64,000 nucleotides of DNA from Promicromonospora umidemergens (lineage in GTDB: Bacteria > Actinomycetota > Actinomycetes > Actinomycetales > Cellulomonadaceae): positions 62,001 through 126,000 of the forward strand of contig NZ_JAMTCT010000017.1 of assembly GCF_024171995.1 (NCBI RefSeq), in the 5' to 3' direction. The notes beneath the pieces are model-generated. The model searched no databases. It saw only the letters and a program-made list of their open reading frames with translations, and had not been told where the DNA came from. A program made the position numbers and the translations under genes. Shown piece after piece: positions 1 to 10,500 of this stretch. Every line of letters starts with the position of its first letter. Positions within the stretch are counted from its first letter, which is position 1.

Positions 1-374
1 AGAACATCCTCTTCACGACGGAGCTGCACCGGCGCTACCAGGCCGACGGCCTCTCCGCGGCGTCCTTCTACCCGGGCAACGTCGCTACGAACTTCGCGTC
101 CGACACGACCAGCCCGGTCATGCGGATCATGCGACGCCTCGGCCACTTCCCGGCCCTCGGGCGGTTGCTGCTGACCACGCCCGACCAGGGCGCCGACCAG
201 ATCGTCTGGCTCGCCGAGGGAACCCCGGGGACCGACTGGCAGTCGGGGTCCTACTACTACAAGCGCGAGGCCGGCACGCCGCGCAACCCGCAGGCCGTGG
301 ACGCCGGTCTCGCTCGCAGGCTGTGGGAACGCTCCGAAGAGCTGCTCGCCGGCCGGTTGAAGACTTCGCCCTGA
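1..374 (+). CDS. Short-chain dehydrogenase/reductase, C-terminal part (5' end outside window)
   Basis: The open frame runs in from the left edge (first full codon at base 3) and gives 123 residues. The stretch ending SFYPGNVATNF is the segment that follows the active-site helix in NAD(P)-dependent SDRs of the retinol-dehydrogenase-like kind, where PGxVxT contacts the cofactor. The tail (residues about 65-90, around QSGSYYYKREAG) also resembles that group. The catalytic Ser-Tyr-Lys and the Rossmann glycine motif lie upstream and are not visible, so substrate and exact subfamily cannot be given. An internal ATG at 120 is not the start, because the conserved part begins before it. Confidence 0.8.
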   Translation, partial: NILFTTELHRRYQADGLSAASFYPGNVATNFASDTTSPVMRIMRRLGHFPALGRLLLTTPDQGADQIVWLAEGTPGTDWQSGSYYYKREAGTPRNPQAVDAGLARRLWERSEELLAGRLKTSP

Positions 375-512
375 CGTCGACCAGCCGCCCCGACCGCACT
401 CGAGACGACTCGCGGAACCGAGCGTGGTGAAAAGTGCATCCATACGCGGCTTTTGTCGCTATCGTTCCTGCTGTGTCAGAGGTCCTGGCCGGGCTGATCA
501 TGGAAGAGAACG

Positions 513-1823
513 ATGACCAACTCGACTGCCCCTGCGATGGACCCCGGCTTGACGTTGGCCGGGTCGGGCTTCGGTCGGTCGCCGATGCGCCTGCACGACC
601 CTGCGGACCTCCCGCTGCTCGCCGACGTCCTGGCGGCACGCGACGTCGATGCCGCCTGGTCCGGGCTGCGGGAACGTTGGGGTGACGTCGCCCCGGTCGA
701 TCTGGGGTCGGGCGCACGCGCCTGGCTGGTGACCGGATATCAGACCATCGTCATGCTCGCCCGCGAGTCCGGCATGGTCACGACCGAGACGAGCGCCTGG
801 AACGGTGGGCCGGAGCGGTCCTTGCCCGCACCCCTGCGGTCATTGTTCCGGCCCTGGGCCGGGCAGACCGTCGAGACGGTCTCCGGGCCTGTGCATGCCC
901 GGCTGCGCGTCCCGCTGGACGAGGTGCTCGCTCTGGTCGACGGGGCGGAGATCGGCAGAGTTACGCGAGACGTGTGCGACGAGATCGTCGCCCGGTGGGG
1001 CGACCTGGCCCGCAACGACCCGGCGCACGAGGTCGACCTGATGCGCGAGTACGTGGCACCGGTGACCCATCTCGTCTTCGGCACGGTCCTGGGTCTTGAT
1101 ACCGCGACCGGCCGCCAGGTGTTCGAGCTCGCCGATGCCCTCGCGGCCGGGCAGGGGGACGCCTCGAGCGTCGATGAGCTGAGCTTTCTGCTCGGCGGGC
1201 AGGTGATGGGCCGCGACGCGAGCGGCGGCCTCACACCGGCCGGCCTGCTGGCGCAACATCCGACCTATGAGGGCGCCGACGAGGCGGTGCTGGGCATGCT
1301 GTCCCTGGCGACCGGCGCGAGCCGCGGCCTGCAGGCGTGGCTGGGACAGACGCTGCTCCTCGCCCTGAGCGACGAAGGATTCCTCAGGAGGCTGGCCGGC
1401 GGGAGGCTCGGTACCGACGAGGCGCTGGACGAGGTTCTCTGGAACGCGTCGCCGGTGACCGCCCTTGCGCCGCGGTTCGCCGTCAAGGACGGCCACCTGT
1501 TCGGTGAGTCCGCGTACGTCGAGCGCGGGGACGCTGTGCTCCTGGCGGTCGGGGCGGCCGCCTCGGACCCGAAGATCCGTGGTGAAGGCACCTGGGACGA
1601 GCTCGGCAACCGGGCCCATCTGGCGTGGGGGGCGGGTTCGCACAGGTGCCCCGCACCGGGGCAGGCGCGCCTGATCGTCCGGACCGCGGTCGAGATGCTG
1701 CTTCGCCAGGTGGAACCCGTGCTGGCGACCGGCGTCGAGGAGATCCGCTGGGTGCCCGACTTCCGCTTCCGCCGTCCACAGTCGCTGCCGGTGACCTTCC
1801 GCCCCACCGGCGCCGGCGGCTGA
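513..1823 (+). CDS. Atypical cytochrome P450, CYP157-like, lacking the ExxR arginine
   Basis: A 436-residue protein, normal for a soluble bacterial P450. The heme loop is clear: WGAGSHRCPA with Cys379 as the iron ligand. The K-helix, normally ExxR, reads EVLW at 307-310, so Trp replaces the arginine of the E-R-R triad. The I-helix region near 265-275 (LATGASRG) also lacks the usual acid-threonine pair. Streptomyces CYP157 enzymes are known to show the same arginine-to-tryptophan change, so this is probably a natural variant and not an error. The start ATG follows GGAAGAGAA at 502-510. It is followed by a sulfotransferase in the same direction, suggesting joint tailoring of a lipid, sterol or secondary metabolite (inferred). 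No ferredoxin partner is nearby. Confidence 0.88.
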   Translation: MTNSTAPAMDPGLTLAGSGFGRSPMRLHDPADLPLLADVLAARDVDAAWSGLRERWGDVAPVDLGSGARAWLVTGYQTIVMLARESGMVTTETSAWNGGPERSLPAPLRSLFRPWAGQTVETVSGPVHARLRVPLDEVLALVDGAEIGRVTRDVCDEIVARWGDLARNDPAHEVDLMREYVAPVTHLVFGTVLGLDTATGRQVFELADALAAGQGDASSVDELSFLLGGQVMGRDASGGLTPAGLLAQHPTYEGADEAVLGMLSLATGASRGLQAWLGQTLLLALSDEGFLRRLAGGRLGTDEALDEVLWNASPVTALAPRFAVKDGHLFGESAYVERGDAVLLAVGAAASDPKIRGEGTWDELGNRAHLAWGAGSHRCPAPGQARLIVRTAVEMLLRQVEPVLATGVEEIRWVPDFRFRRPQSLPVTFRPTGAGG

Positions 1824-1891
1824 CCGTCGCTCTTCCGCGCTGCTGAGCGCGGCTGTCGCAGTATCACGTCGATGAGATCCCAGGAGAACTT

Positions 1892-3106
1892 GTGAGTCGC
1901 ACCCCCCGCACGACACGTGTGCTGAACACCGTGCTCGCCCCCGTCGTCAAGGGATATCAGGACCCTGCCCGGTCCTGGGCCAAGGCAGTCGCGCAGGTCG
2001 AGAAGGAGGCCGGCGCCGCCGACCGGCAGTTCGCCGACGACCTCGGCATGGTCGTCGAGGCAGCGGCCGAGATTCCCCGGCTGTCCCCGCTGGGCTGGTT
2101 CCTCATCATGAGCGACGTCAAGGAGAGGTACGCCAACCGGTTGCGGGTCGACCGCGTGCTGTCCGAGCACCCGGAGGTGGCGGACGAGCCGATCACCGCG
2201 CCGGTGATCGTGTGCGGGCTGCCGCGCACCGCGACGACTCTGGCCCACCGGGTCCTGTCCGCCTCGCCCGACCACCGGGCCCCGCTGCTGTGGGAGATGC
2301 AGAAGACCGGCCTGGACGACCCGCAGGCGGCTCGGAAGCAGATCAAGCAGCTGGAGCAGCTCGCCTCCATGATGGAACGGTTCGCGCCCGACATCCCGCA
2401 CATCCACCCGATCAGCATCGACCGGCCGGAGGAGTCGATGTTCCTCCTGCCGCACGGGAGCCACTGGCCGATCCTGCACGGTCTGATGCCGTCCTACAGC
2501 GCCTGGGCGGCCGAGCGTGATGTGACGGGCGACTACGAGTACCTGAAGCGGGGGCTGCAGGTACTGCAGCACGGGCGGCCGCACAAGCGGTGGTTCCTCA
2601 AGTACCCGGCGCACCTGCAGGACATGGACACGATCAAGAAGGTGTTCCCGGACGCCACGTTCGTGTGGACGCACCGCGACCCCGTCACGGTGATCGGTTC
2701 GTTCTGCAGTCTGGTGGAGACCTTCTGGGGGATGTACCAGCACGACACCGACCGCGAGGTGATCGGGCGGTTCGCCCTGGACCACCTGCTCACCCAGGTC
2801 GAGCGTGGCCTGGAGCTGCGCAGGCAGCTGCCGCCGTCCTCGATCGTGGATGTGCCGTACCACCGGCTCAGTGCCGACCCGTTCACGGAGGTTCCCCGGC
2901 TGTACTCGGCGATCGGGGCCACCTGGAGCGCACGCGACCAGGAGCACCTGGCCGAAGTGATCGCCAAGCCGAAGGGCACCCCCTCGCACCGGTACGACCT
3001 GTCCCGCTACCTGGACCCCGCCGACGTCGAGAGGACGTTCGCGCCGTACAACCGCCTGCTGGACCGCCTTGACCTGCGCGACGCGGAGCCCGCCGTCGAG
3101 CTGTGA
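1892..3106 (+). CDS. PAPS-dependent sulfotransferase family protein
   Basis: A 404-residue protein of the bacterial sulfotransferase family (Sulfotransfer_3-like). The 5'-phosphosulfate-binding loop GLPRTATTLAHR lies at 109-120, and the 3'-phosphate-binding region WTHRDPVTVIGSF about 120 residues later. These enzymes move a sulfo group from PAPS to a hydroxyl or amine of a small molecule or lipid; the acceptor is unknown. GTG is chosen as start because CAGGAGAA sits directly upstream at 1881-1888. The gene lies 68 bases after the P450 on the same strand, so one transcript and hydroxylation followed by sulfation are plausible. No signal peptide; cytoplasmic. Confidence 0.82.
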   Translation: MSRTPRTTRVLNTVLAPVVKGYQDPARSWAKAVAQVEKEAGAADRQFADDLGMVVEAAAEIPRLSPLGWFLIMSDVKERYANRLRVDRVLSEHPEVADEPITAPVIVCGLPRTATTLAHRVLSASPDHRAPLLWEMQKTGLDDPQAARKQIKQLEQLASMMERFAPDIPHIHPISIDRPEESMFLLPHGSHWPILHGLMPSYSAWAAERDVTGDYEYLKRGLQVLQHGRPHKRWFLKYPAHLQDMDTIKKVFPDATFVWTHRDPVTVIGSFCSLVETFWGMYQHDTDREVIGRFALDHLLTQVERGLELRRQLPPSSIVDVPYHRLSADPFTEVPRLYSAIGATWSARDQEHLAEVIAKPKGTPSHRYDLSRYLDPADVERTFAPYNRLLDRLDLRDAEPAVEL

Positions 3107-3236
3107 CGCGAGCAGCCGCGGACCGGGTCCGTGTCGGAGATGTTTGTTTTGTGTGGCTTTCGTCGAGCGATGCGGCCGGCGCCCGGGAACCCGTCCGAGC
3201 GCCAGTACGGTTGCGGGCGTGATCAATCGGAGAGCT

Positions 3237-3692
3237 ATGACAACGACCGTCGCGGAAGAGCCGTGGGACAGCGCGGACGGGGTCCTGCTGCGCGACGCCA
3301 TGCAGGCCGAGCTTGCCGTGCGCTATGACATGCCTGACCAGGAGACCGACAAGCCGACGGCGGAGACGGTCAGCGTGTTCCTGGTCGCACGCGACCAGGA
3401 GGGTGCCGCGATCGGCTGTGGAGCCCTACGCCTGCTGGAGGACGGCACGGCCGAGTTCAAGCGGATGTACGTGGATCCGGAGGCGCGCGGCACCGGGGCG
3501 GCCACCGGCATCTTGCGCGCGCTGGAGGACCACGCCAGGCAGCGCGGTGCTGACACGGTCGTGCTCTCGACCGGTATCAAGCAGCCCGACGCGATCCGGT
3601 TCTACGGGCGCGAGGGCTACCAGCTGTTCGACGGCTACGGGCCTTACGTCGGCCACCCGATGGCCAGGTGCTTCACTCGCCGACTCGGCTGA
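3237..3692 (+). CDS. GNAT family N-acetyltransferase
   Basis: A 151-residue single-domain acetyltransferase. The acetyl-CoA-binding motif A is visible as YVDPEARGTGAATGIL (Q/RxxGxG/A type), followed by the motif B region ending FYGREGYQLFDGYG. GNAT enzymes transfer an acetyl group from acetyl-CoA to an amine; the substrate cannot be told. ATG 3237 is preferred, with GGAGAG at 3229-3234; an in-frame GTG at 3219 is a less likely alternative. A hairpin beginning about 60 bases downstream probably ends transcription. No functional link to the P450-sulfotransferase pair is evident. Confidence 0.85.
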   Translation: MTTTVAEEPWDSADGVLLRDAMQAELAVRYDMPDQETDKPTAETVSVFLVARDQEGAAIGCGALRLLEDGTAEFKRMYVDPEARGTGAATGILRALEDHARQRGADTVVLSTGIKQPDAIRFYGREGYQLFDGYGPYVGHPMARCFTRRLG

Positions 3693-3749
3693 CCTGCTCG
3701 GGTCGTGAGTGGCGCCCGGCCGCGCTGGGCGATCAGGAGCCACCGAAAG

Positions 3750-3787
3750 GGGCGACCACCGTGTCGCGTTCTTCGGTGCGGTCGCCC
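3750..3787 (+). terminator. Probable terminator hairpin after the GNAT gene
   Basis: GGGCGACC at 3750-3757 pairs with GGTCGCCC at 3780-3787, and the inner CACCG pairs with CGGTG, giving a strong GC stem. There is no T-run, as is usual in actinobacterial terminators. It sits between the acetyltransferase and the rhamnosidase promoter region. Confidence 0.5.
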
Positions 3788-3858
3788 AGCGTCCCGGTCA
3801 TGGCCTCAATGCCTTGACCGGTGCGACCAGAACTCCTTAGGGTTGCCCTGAACACGAA

Positions 3859-3870
3859 TGAATCGATTCA
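3859..3870. promoter_or_regulatory. LacI-type operator palindrome upstream of the GH106 pair
   Basis: TGAATCGATTCA is a perfect 12-base palindrome with a central CG step, the usual form of LacI/GalR operators (compare TGAAACGTTTCA). It lies about 250 bases before the first GH106-like gene in a 430-base intergenic stretch that otherwise holds only the terminator hairpin at 3750-3787. It suggests sugar-responsive repression. No LacI gene adjoins it, so the regulator is elsewhere. The long distance implies a long leader or another promoter nearer the gene. Confidence 0.5.
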
Positions 3871-4122
3871 CGGATGGACCGGGCAACTCCTGGGAGGAGG
3901 ACGGAAAGCCGATCATGCGACCGTCCGACAACGGCGTCGGGCGCGATCGTGGACGGGCGGCACGGTCGCCGCCACCCATGCCCTCGCGACGCGTCGACGA
4001 TGCCGCCGACCGGGTCTGACGTCGACTGGCGGGCGACCGAGCGACTATCGGGCGACCAAGCAGGGCCAGAGCAACGAAGCCACCGGCCGCCCGGCTACGA
4101 ACCATCACTCAAAGGAGAGCAG

Positions 4123-7100
4123 ATGTTCAAGGAGACGCGCTGGCGCCGAGCCCTGATGACGGGGATCGTCGGCGTCGCCAGCACAGCACTCGTCGTAGCT
4201 GCATCAGGCACGAGCACCTCGGCCGCCACCGACCAGGCCGCCACCGACCCTCCCGCCACCGACCAGGTTGCCACCGCGACGGCTCCGCCCGCCGCAGCCT
4301 CCGCCTTCGCGGAGCGGCTCGAGCGCAGGTACGTCGACCCGGACCGTGCCTACAGCACCGACGTGCGGTGGTGGCTCGGGGACGCGTCGCACACCGACGA
4401 GACCCTGCTGGAAGAGATCCAGGCCCTCTACGACGCCGGGTTCCGCGGCGTCGAGCTGTGCATGCAGAACGACCCCGCTGCCGACGACGGCGACTACGCG
4501 TACGGCTCGCCGATGTGGGCACACAAGTGGAAGCTGATGATGCACACGCTCCTCGACCTGGACATGAGTGTCTATCTCACCTCCGGGACGAACTGGGCGA
4601 CCGCGAACGTGCCCGGGCTGGACCCGACCAGCCAGGCGGCCATGCAGAACCTCACCATGGGCACCGGAACCGTGGAGGCGGGCGAGACCCTCGCGGCGCT
4701 GCCGACGCCGGGGGAGGACGTGCAGCACGACGGCGCGCGGCTTGTCACGGCCTATGCCTACCGAGTCGTCGAGGGTGACGCCGTCGACCCGGACAGCTTC
4801 ATCGACCTGTCCGAGGCGGTCGTCCAGGGCGAGGACGCGTGGGAGCAGCGCCTGGACTGGACCTCGCCGGACGACGGGACCTACCGAGTCTTCGGCATCT
4901 GGACGCAGGGAACGTTCCAGACGTCCGAGCCGTCCGCGGAACCGGCGTACACGACCAACTACTTCGACGAACGGGGCGTCGAGGCGCTCAAGGAGTTCTG
5001 GGAGGAGAACTACCTCAGCGACCCGGAGCTTGCCGCGAAGATCAGGGAGGGTGACGTCCAGCTGTTCATGGACTCGCTGGAGATCCACCCGGGCGGCGGC
5101 AGCGAGTTCCAGGGCCCGATCTCCCACGCGGCCCAGTTCACGTTCTGGTCGGAAGACATGGCCGAGGAGTTCCGGGAGCGGAAGGGCTATGACATCACGC
5201 CCCACCTGTTCCTGATCCGTGGCATCAAGGCCAACGTCTACGACCCGTATCACTCGGTCGCGAAGACCGGGATCTACCGGCTCGACGGCGCGGAGGAGCG
5301 CCGCCAGAAGATCATCAACGACTTCCAGGACGTGCAGACCCAGCTCTATCGCGAACGCATGCTCCAGCCGCTGAAGGAGTGGCTGAGCTCGGTGGGCATC
5401 GAGACCCGGGCGCAGATCTCCTACGGCAAGCCCTTCGAGAGCTCCGAGCCGATCATGGACGTCGACTACCCCGAGGCGGAGAACTTCAACCAGTACAACC
5501 AGGTCGACATCTTCCGCCTCTGGTCGGGAGGCTCAAAGCTCGAGAACAAGGTGCTCTCGACGGAGACCGGCGCGCAGATGCCCGCCTACAACGGGACCGC
5601 GCAGAAGAACCTGCAGGACGCCTACTCCGCGTACGCGGCCGGCTTCCAGCGCGTCGTCTGGCACGTGTGGGCCGCCCAGTACGGGTACGGGAACCACGAG
5701 TGGCCCGGGTACGAGCCGTTCGGTCAGCTCCCGAACTACTTCCGCTACTTCGGGGGCCGGGACCCGGCGGCCGGCGACTACGACGAGCTCAATGCGCACC
5801 TGGGGCGCGTCCAGCAGCTGCTGCAGACGGGCAGGTCCCGCACCGACGTCGGCTTCGTCCACCAGAACTGGTTCCAGGGCGTGCGCTTCGGCGGCGGCAC
5901 GGGGAGCGACAACTCCCAGATGAACTGGCAGCTCGCGCACCAGGGCGTCTACTACCGGTCGACGGAGCTGCAGGACAACGGGTACACCTACGACTACTTC
6001 AGCCCCGCCTTCCTCTTCGACGAGGACGTGTCCTTCGACAGGAGGACGAAGACGGTCGAGCAGGCGGGGTACAAGGCGGTCGTCCTGTACCAGGACCAGC
6101 TGGACCTCGATGCGGCGAAGCGAATCCTGAGCTGGGCGAGAAAGGGGCTGAAGGTCGTCGTCCTGGAGGACGCCGCGTCGCGGACCCCGTTCGCCGACGG
6201 CCAGGACGACAAGCTGCAACGGGTGATGGCGAGGCTGAAGGCACTGGACACCGTCCGGACCGCGCACGTCGAGGACATGCCGGCCGGTGGCTACTTCAGC
6301 AGCGATCCGGGCGGCTACGACGACGACGTCCTGGAGCAGCTGCAGGATCTGGGGGTGGAGCCGTACAGCGGGTTCACGGAGCCGAACCTGCAGCTCCTGA
6401 CGCAGACGCGCCAGGACGACGAGGGCAACCAGCTCGTCTTCGCCTACAACTACGACAACGGGTCGTACCTTGACAGATCGCACAAGGAGAGCGTCCGGAA
6501 CGCCGAGGTGGGCGACAGCATCCAGACCGACATCGTGCAGGACGGCGAGCTCGTGCCGTACCGGATCGACGCGTGGACGGGCGAGGTGACGGAGCTCGCC
6601 GACTACCGCTGGGAGGACGGCAAGACGATCGTGCCGGTTGACATCGCCTACAACAGCGTCGACCTGCTGGCCTTCGAGAAGGCTGACGACGAACGCCTCC
6701 ACATCGCGAGCACGAACGCGAGCTCCGCACACGCGATCCCGGACGGCGTGGCCGTGCGCGCCGTCGAGAGCGGCGAGGTGAAGACGCGGCTCAGCACCGG
6801 CCGGACCCACAACGACAAGGTGACGGTACCTGCACCGTACGACATCCCCGGCTGGCACCTCACGGTCGATTCCTGGCGGCCGAACGCGGAACCGGGCGAC
6901 CTCGTCCGGACGGAGACGATCGACGACGTCACGACCGAGAACCGCAAGACCTCGACCGACATCACACAGATCGAGGTGGAGCTCGACAGCCTCAAGACGT
7001 GGGAGCAGATTCCCGAGATCGGCAGGAAGGTCTCGGGGACCGGGCACTACGAGGCGACGTTCGACTGGGACGCAGGCACGGCCAGCGGCGCGTACCTCGA

Positions 7101-7503
7101 TCTCGGCGACACCCTCCAGTCGACGATGGAGGTCTGGATCAACGGGGAGAAGGTCGGTGGTGACGTCTCGACCACCCCGACGAAGGTCGCGAAGGACGTC
7201 GGCGGGACCGTCGACGACGGCACCGGAAACAGGATCCCCCTCGAAGGAGCTGACCTGTACACCGGCGGCGTCAGCTGGACCGATCCGGTCGCTGACGTCA
7301 GCGACCACCTGGTCGACGGCGAGAACGAGATAGTCATCGAGTACAGCTCGGTGCTGTCGAACGTCCAGCTCGACCGTGGCGTCGTAGCACCCACGCAGAA
7401 CAGTGGCGGCTGGTGGGGCTACGACGCCGAGTACCTGAGCTTCGGCCCGCAGCAGGCGACGCTGATCCCCTTCGTCGAGCTGGCGTACGGCGGCAGCTCG
7501 TAG
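4123..7503 (+). CDS. Secreted GH106-like glycoside hydrolase (alpha-L-rhamnosidase family), copy 1
   Basis: A 1126-residue exported protein. A Sec signal (RRALMTGIVGVASTALVVAA) is followed by an Ala/Thr/Pro-rich linker, then a long catalytic region from about 65. Blocks typical of GH106 are seen: VRWWLGDASHTDETLLEEI and GFRGVELCM near the start of the barrel, and RAQISYGKP plus the PEAEN region further in. A beta-sandwich ends the protein (YLDLGDTLQSTMEVWINGEK, near 1000-1030), as in GH106 and GH2-like enzymes. GH106 enzymes release L-rhamnose from plant polysaccharides or glycosides. ATG 4123 follows AAAGGAGAG; longer upstream frames lack coding character. A closely related gene starts 60 bases after the stop. 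Assignment to GH106 rests on motif recall, so a sister family is possible. Confidence 0.72.
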   Translation: MFKETRWRRALMTGIVGVASTALVVAASGTSTSAATDQAATDPPATDQVATATAPPAAASAFAERLERRYVDPDRAYSTDVRWWLGDASHTDETLLEEIQALYDAGFRGVELCMQNDPAADDGDYAYGSPMWAHKWKLMMHTLLDLDMSVYLTSGTNWATANVPGLDPTSQAAMQNLTMGTGTVEAGETLAALPTPGEDVQHDGARLVTAYAYRVVEGDAVDPDSFIDLSEAVVQGEDAWEQRLDWTSPDDGTYRVFGIWTQGTFQTSEPSAEPAYTTNYFDERGVEALKEFWEENYLSDPELAAKIREGDVQLFMDSLEIHPGGGSEFQGPISHAAQFTFWSEDMAEEFRERKGYDITPHLFLIRGIKANVYDPYHSVAKTGIYRLDGAEERRQKIINDFQDVQTQLYRERMLQPLKEWLSSVGIETRAQISYGKPFESSEPIMDVDYPEAENFNQYNQVDIFRLWSGGSKLENKVLSTETGAQMPAYNGTAQKNLQDAYSAYAAGFQRVVWHVWAAQYGYGNHEWPGYEPFGQLPNYFRYFGGRDPAAGDYDELNAHLGRVQQLLQTGRSRTDVGFVHQNWFQGVRFGGGTGSDNSQMNWQLAHQGVYYRSTELQDNGYTYDYFSPAFLFDEDVSFDRRTKTVEQAGYKAVVLYQDQLDLDAAKRILSWARKGLKVVVLEDAASRTPFADGQDDKLQRVMARLKALDTVRTAHVEDMPAGGYFSSDPGGYDDDVLEQLQDLGVEPYSGFTEPNLQLLTQTRQDDEGNQLVFAYNYDNGSYLDRSHKESVRNAEVGDSIQTDIVQDGELVPYRIDAWTGEVTELADYRWEDGKTIVPVDIAYNSVDLLAFEKADDERLHIASTNASSAHAIPDGVAVRAVESGEVKTRLSTGRTHNDKVTVPAPYDIPGWHLTVDSWRPNAEPGDLVRTETIDDVTTENRKTSTDITQIEVELDSLKTWEQIPEIGRKVSGTGHYEATFDWDAGTASGAYLDLGDTLQSTMEVWINGEKVGGDVSTTPTKVAKDVGGTVDDGTGNRIPLEGADLYTGGVSWTDPVADVSDHLVDGENEIVIEYSSVLSNVQLDRGVVAPTQNSGGWWGYDAEYLSFGPQQATLIPFVELAYGGSS

Positions 7504-7562
7504 TGCGCCGCGTGCTGAGACCGGATCACGCAGCGCACCGCCCTCTACGACGGGAGAACGAG

Positions 7563-10500
7563 ATGTCACACAGGAACGCACAGGTGGTGAGGACGCGTGC
7601 CGGACGGTCGAGGAAGACGCTGGCGCTGCTTCCGATCGTTGCGCTGGCGCTGTCGGCGGGGGTGTCCCTCCCCGCGGCCGCTGGCGACGTGGCCGTGCCG
7701 CCGTCGGCGGTGACAGCAGCGGCGACGGGATCGGATTCCGGTTTCGCCAAGGAGCTGGAGAGCAGGTACATCGACCCCGACCGCGTCTACAGCACGGACG
7801 TGCGCTGGTGGCTGGGCGATGCCTCGCACACGGACGAGACCCTGCTGGAGGAGATCCAGGCGCTCTACGACGCGGGCTTCCGGGGCGTCGAGCTGTGCAT
7901 GCAGGACGACGCAGCGGCCGACGACGCGGACTACGCCTACGGCACCGAGATGTGGGGCCACAAGTGGAACCTGATGATGAACAGGCTCCTCGACCTGGGA
8001 ATGGGGGTGTATCTGACCTCGGGAACGAACTGGTCCACGTCCAACGTCCCCGGGCTGGACCCGACGAGCCAGGCGGCGATGCAGAACCTGACCCTCGGTA
8101 CCGGCACCGTCGAGGCCGGCGGGACGCTGACGTCCCTGGTCGCGCCGGTCGAAGAGGATCGGCACGAGGGCGCCGCGTTCGTCTCCGCGTACGCGTACCG
8201 GGTCGTGGAGGGCAGGACGGTCGACCCGGAATCCTTCGTGGACCTATCGGAGCAGGTGACCCAGGGCGCTGACGTCTGGTCCCAGGAGCTCGACTGGACG
8301 CCGCCCGACGACGGGACGTACCGGGTGTTCGGCCTCTGGACGCAGGGCACCTTCCAGACCTCGACCCCGTCCGCCGAGCCCAGCTATGCGACCAACTACT
8401 TCGACGAGCGCGGGGTGGAGGCCCTGAAGACCTTCTGGGAGGAGCACTACCTCGCCGACCCCGCGCTCAGGGAGAAGATCCTGGACGGGGACGTCCAGCT
8501 GTTCATGGACTCGCTCGAGATGAGCACCGGGGACGGCTTCACCTGGTGGACCGAGGACATGGCCGAGCAGTTCCGCGAGCGCAAGGGGTACGACATCACG
8601 CCGTACCTGTTCCTGATCGAGGGTGTCGGCAACGAGTGGAGCAACCCGTACCACTCGGTGGCGACGGCCGGGACGTACAAGCTGGATGGTGCCGAGGACC
8701 AGCGCCAGCGGGTCATCAACGACTACCAGGACGTCCTGACCCAGCTGTACCGCGAGCGGATGCTGCAGCCGATGAAGACGTGGCTGAACTCCGTCGGCAT
8801 CGAGACCCGGGCGCAGATCTCCTACGGTCAGCCGCTCGAGATGTCCGAGCCGTCGATGGACGTGGACTACCCCGAGACGGAGAACCGCAACCAGTACAAC
8901 CAGGTGGACATGTTCCGCTACTGGACCGGTGGCGCGAAGCTGGAGAACAAGGTGCTCTCCAGCGAGACCACCGCGCTCGAGTTCGGTGCGAACGCCACGC
9001 AGCAGCTGCGTCTGCAGGACGCGTACTCGCAGTTCGCCTCCGGGATCCAGCGCACGGTCTGGCACATCTGGAGCGCCGGCTACGGGTACAGCGGCTACGA
9101 CTGGCCCGGGTACGAGGCCAGCCGCTTCAGAGGGTTCGCGCTGATGGCGGACCGCTTCCCCGCCTCAGAGACCTATGACGAGCTCAACGCGCACCTCGGT
9201 CGCGTGCAGCAGCTGATGCAGACGGGCGAGTCGCGCACGGACGTCGGATTCGTCCAGCAGAAGTTCGTGCACGGCATGGCGTACGGCGGGGGTACCGGTG
9301 ACGACAACCGGGCCATGAACTGGCAGCTCGCGCACCAGGGGCTGCAGTACCGGTCGACCGAGCTCCAGGACAACGGGTACACGTACGACTACTTCAGCCC
9401 CGATTTCCTGTTCGACGACGACGTGTCCTTCGACAAGAAGACGCAGACGATCGAGAAGGCCGGGTACAAGGCCGTCGTGCTGTACCAGGACTGGCTGGAT
9501 GTCGACGGCGCCAAGCGGATCCTGGACTGGGCGCGGAAGGGTCTGGAGGTCGTCGTCCTGGAGGACGCAGGGTCGCGGACCCCGTTCAACGACGACCGTG
9601 ACGGCAAGCTGCGCCGTGTGATGGACAAGCTGAAGGGACTGGACACCGTCCGGACCGCCTCCGTCGCGGACCTGCCCGACGGCGGCTACTTCAGCACGGA
9701 TCCCGGCGGTTACGACGACAACGTCCTGGAACAGCTCCAGGACCTCGGGGTGGAGCCGTACAGCGGCTTCTCGGAGCCGAACCTGCAGCTGCTCACGCAG
9801 ACGCGCCAGGACGACGACGGCAACCAGTACCTGTACGCCTACAACTACGACGACGGCTCCTACGCCCACAACTCGCACAAGGAGAGCGTCCGGAACGCCG
9901 AGATCGGCACGAGCATCCAGACCGACATCGTGCAGGACGGGCTGTTCGTCCCGCACTCGATCGACGCGTGGACGGGCGAGGTGACCGAGCTCGCCGACTA
10001 CCGGTGGGAGAACGGCAGGACGATCGTCCCGATCGACCTGGACTACAACGACATCAGGCTGCTGGCGTTCGAGAAGGTCGACGACGAGCGGTTGCACGTC
10101 GAGGCGACGAACGCCGACTCGGCCCGCGCGGTCTCCGACGGGGTCGTGGTCCGGGCCACGCAGAGCGGAGAGGTCACGACCGAGCTGAGCAGCGGCGCGT
10201 CCTTCGAGGACGCGGTCGAGGTGCCGGCCGCGTACGACATCAGCGACTGGGACCTGACGGTGAGGTCGTGGCGGCCGAACGAGGAGTCCGGCGACCTCGT
10301 CCGCACCGAGACGATCGGCGGACTGACGACGACGAACCGGAAGACCTCGACGGACATCACCCCGATCGACGTGGAGCTCGACACCTTGGCGACCTGGGAC
10401 AAGATCCCCGAGGTCGGGAAGGCGGTGTCGGGGACCGGGCACTACGAGGCCACGTTCGAGTGGGACGCGGACGCCGCCAGCGGTGCCTATCTCGACCTCG

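Noticed and set aside
3874-4122. Longer N-terminus of GH106 copy 1
   Set aside because: The added residues are Arg/Thr-rich without a signal peptide, while ATG 4123 has AAAGGAGAG and is followed by a signal sequence.
5533-7581. Minus-strand 682-codon open frame within GH106 copy 1
   Set aside because: Composition is repetitive Val/Arg/Leu/Asp, as expected of antisense in GC-rich DNA; the plus-strand gene has signal peptide and GH106 blocks.
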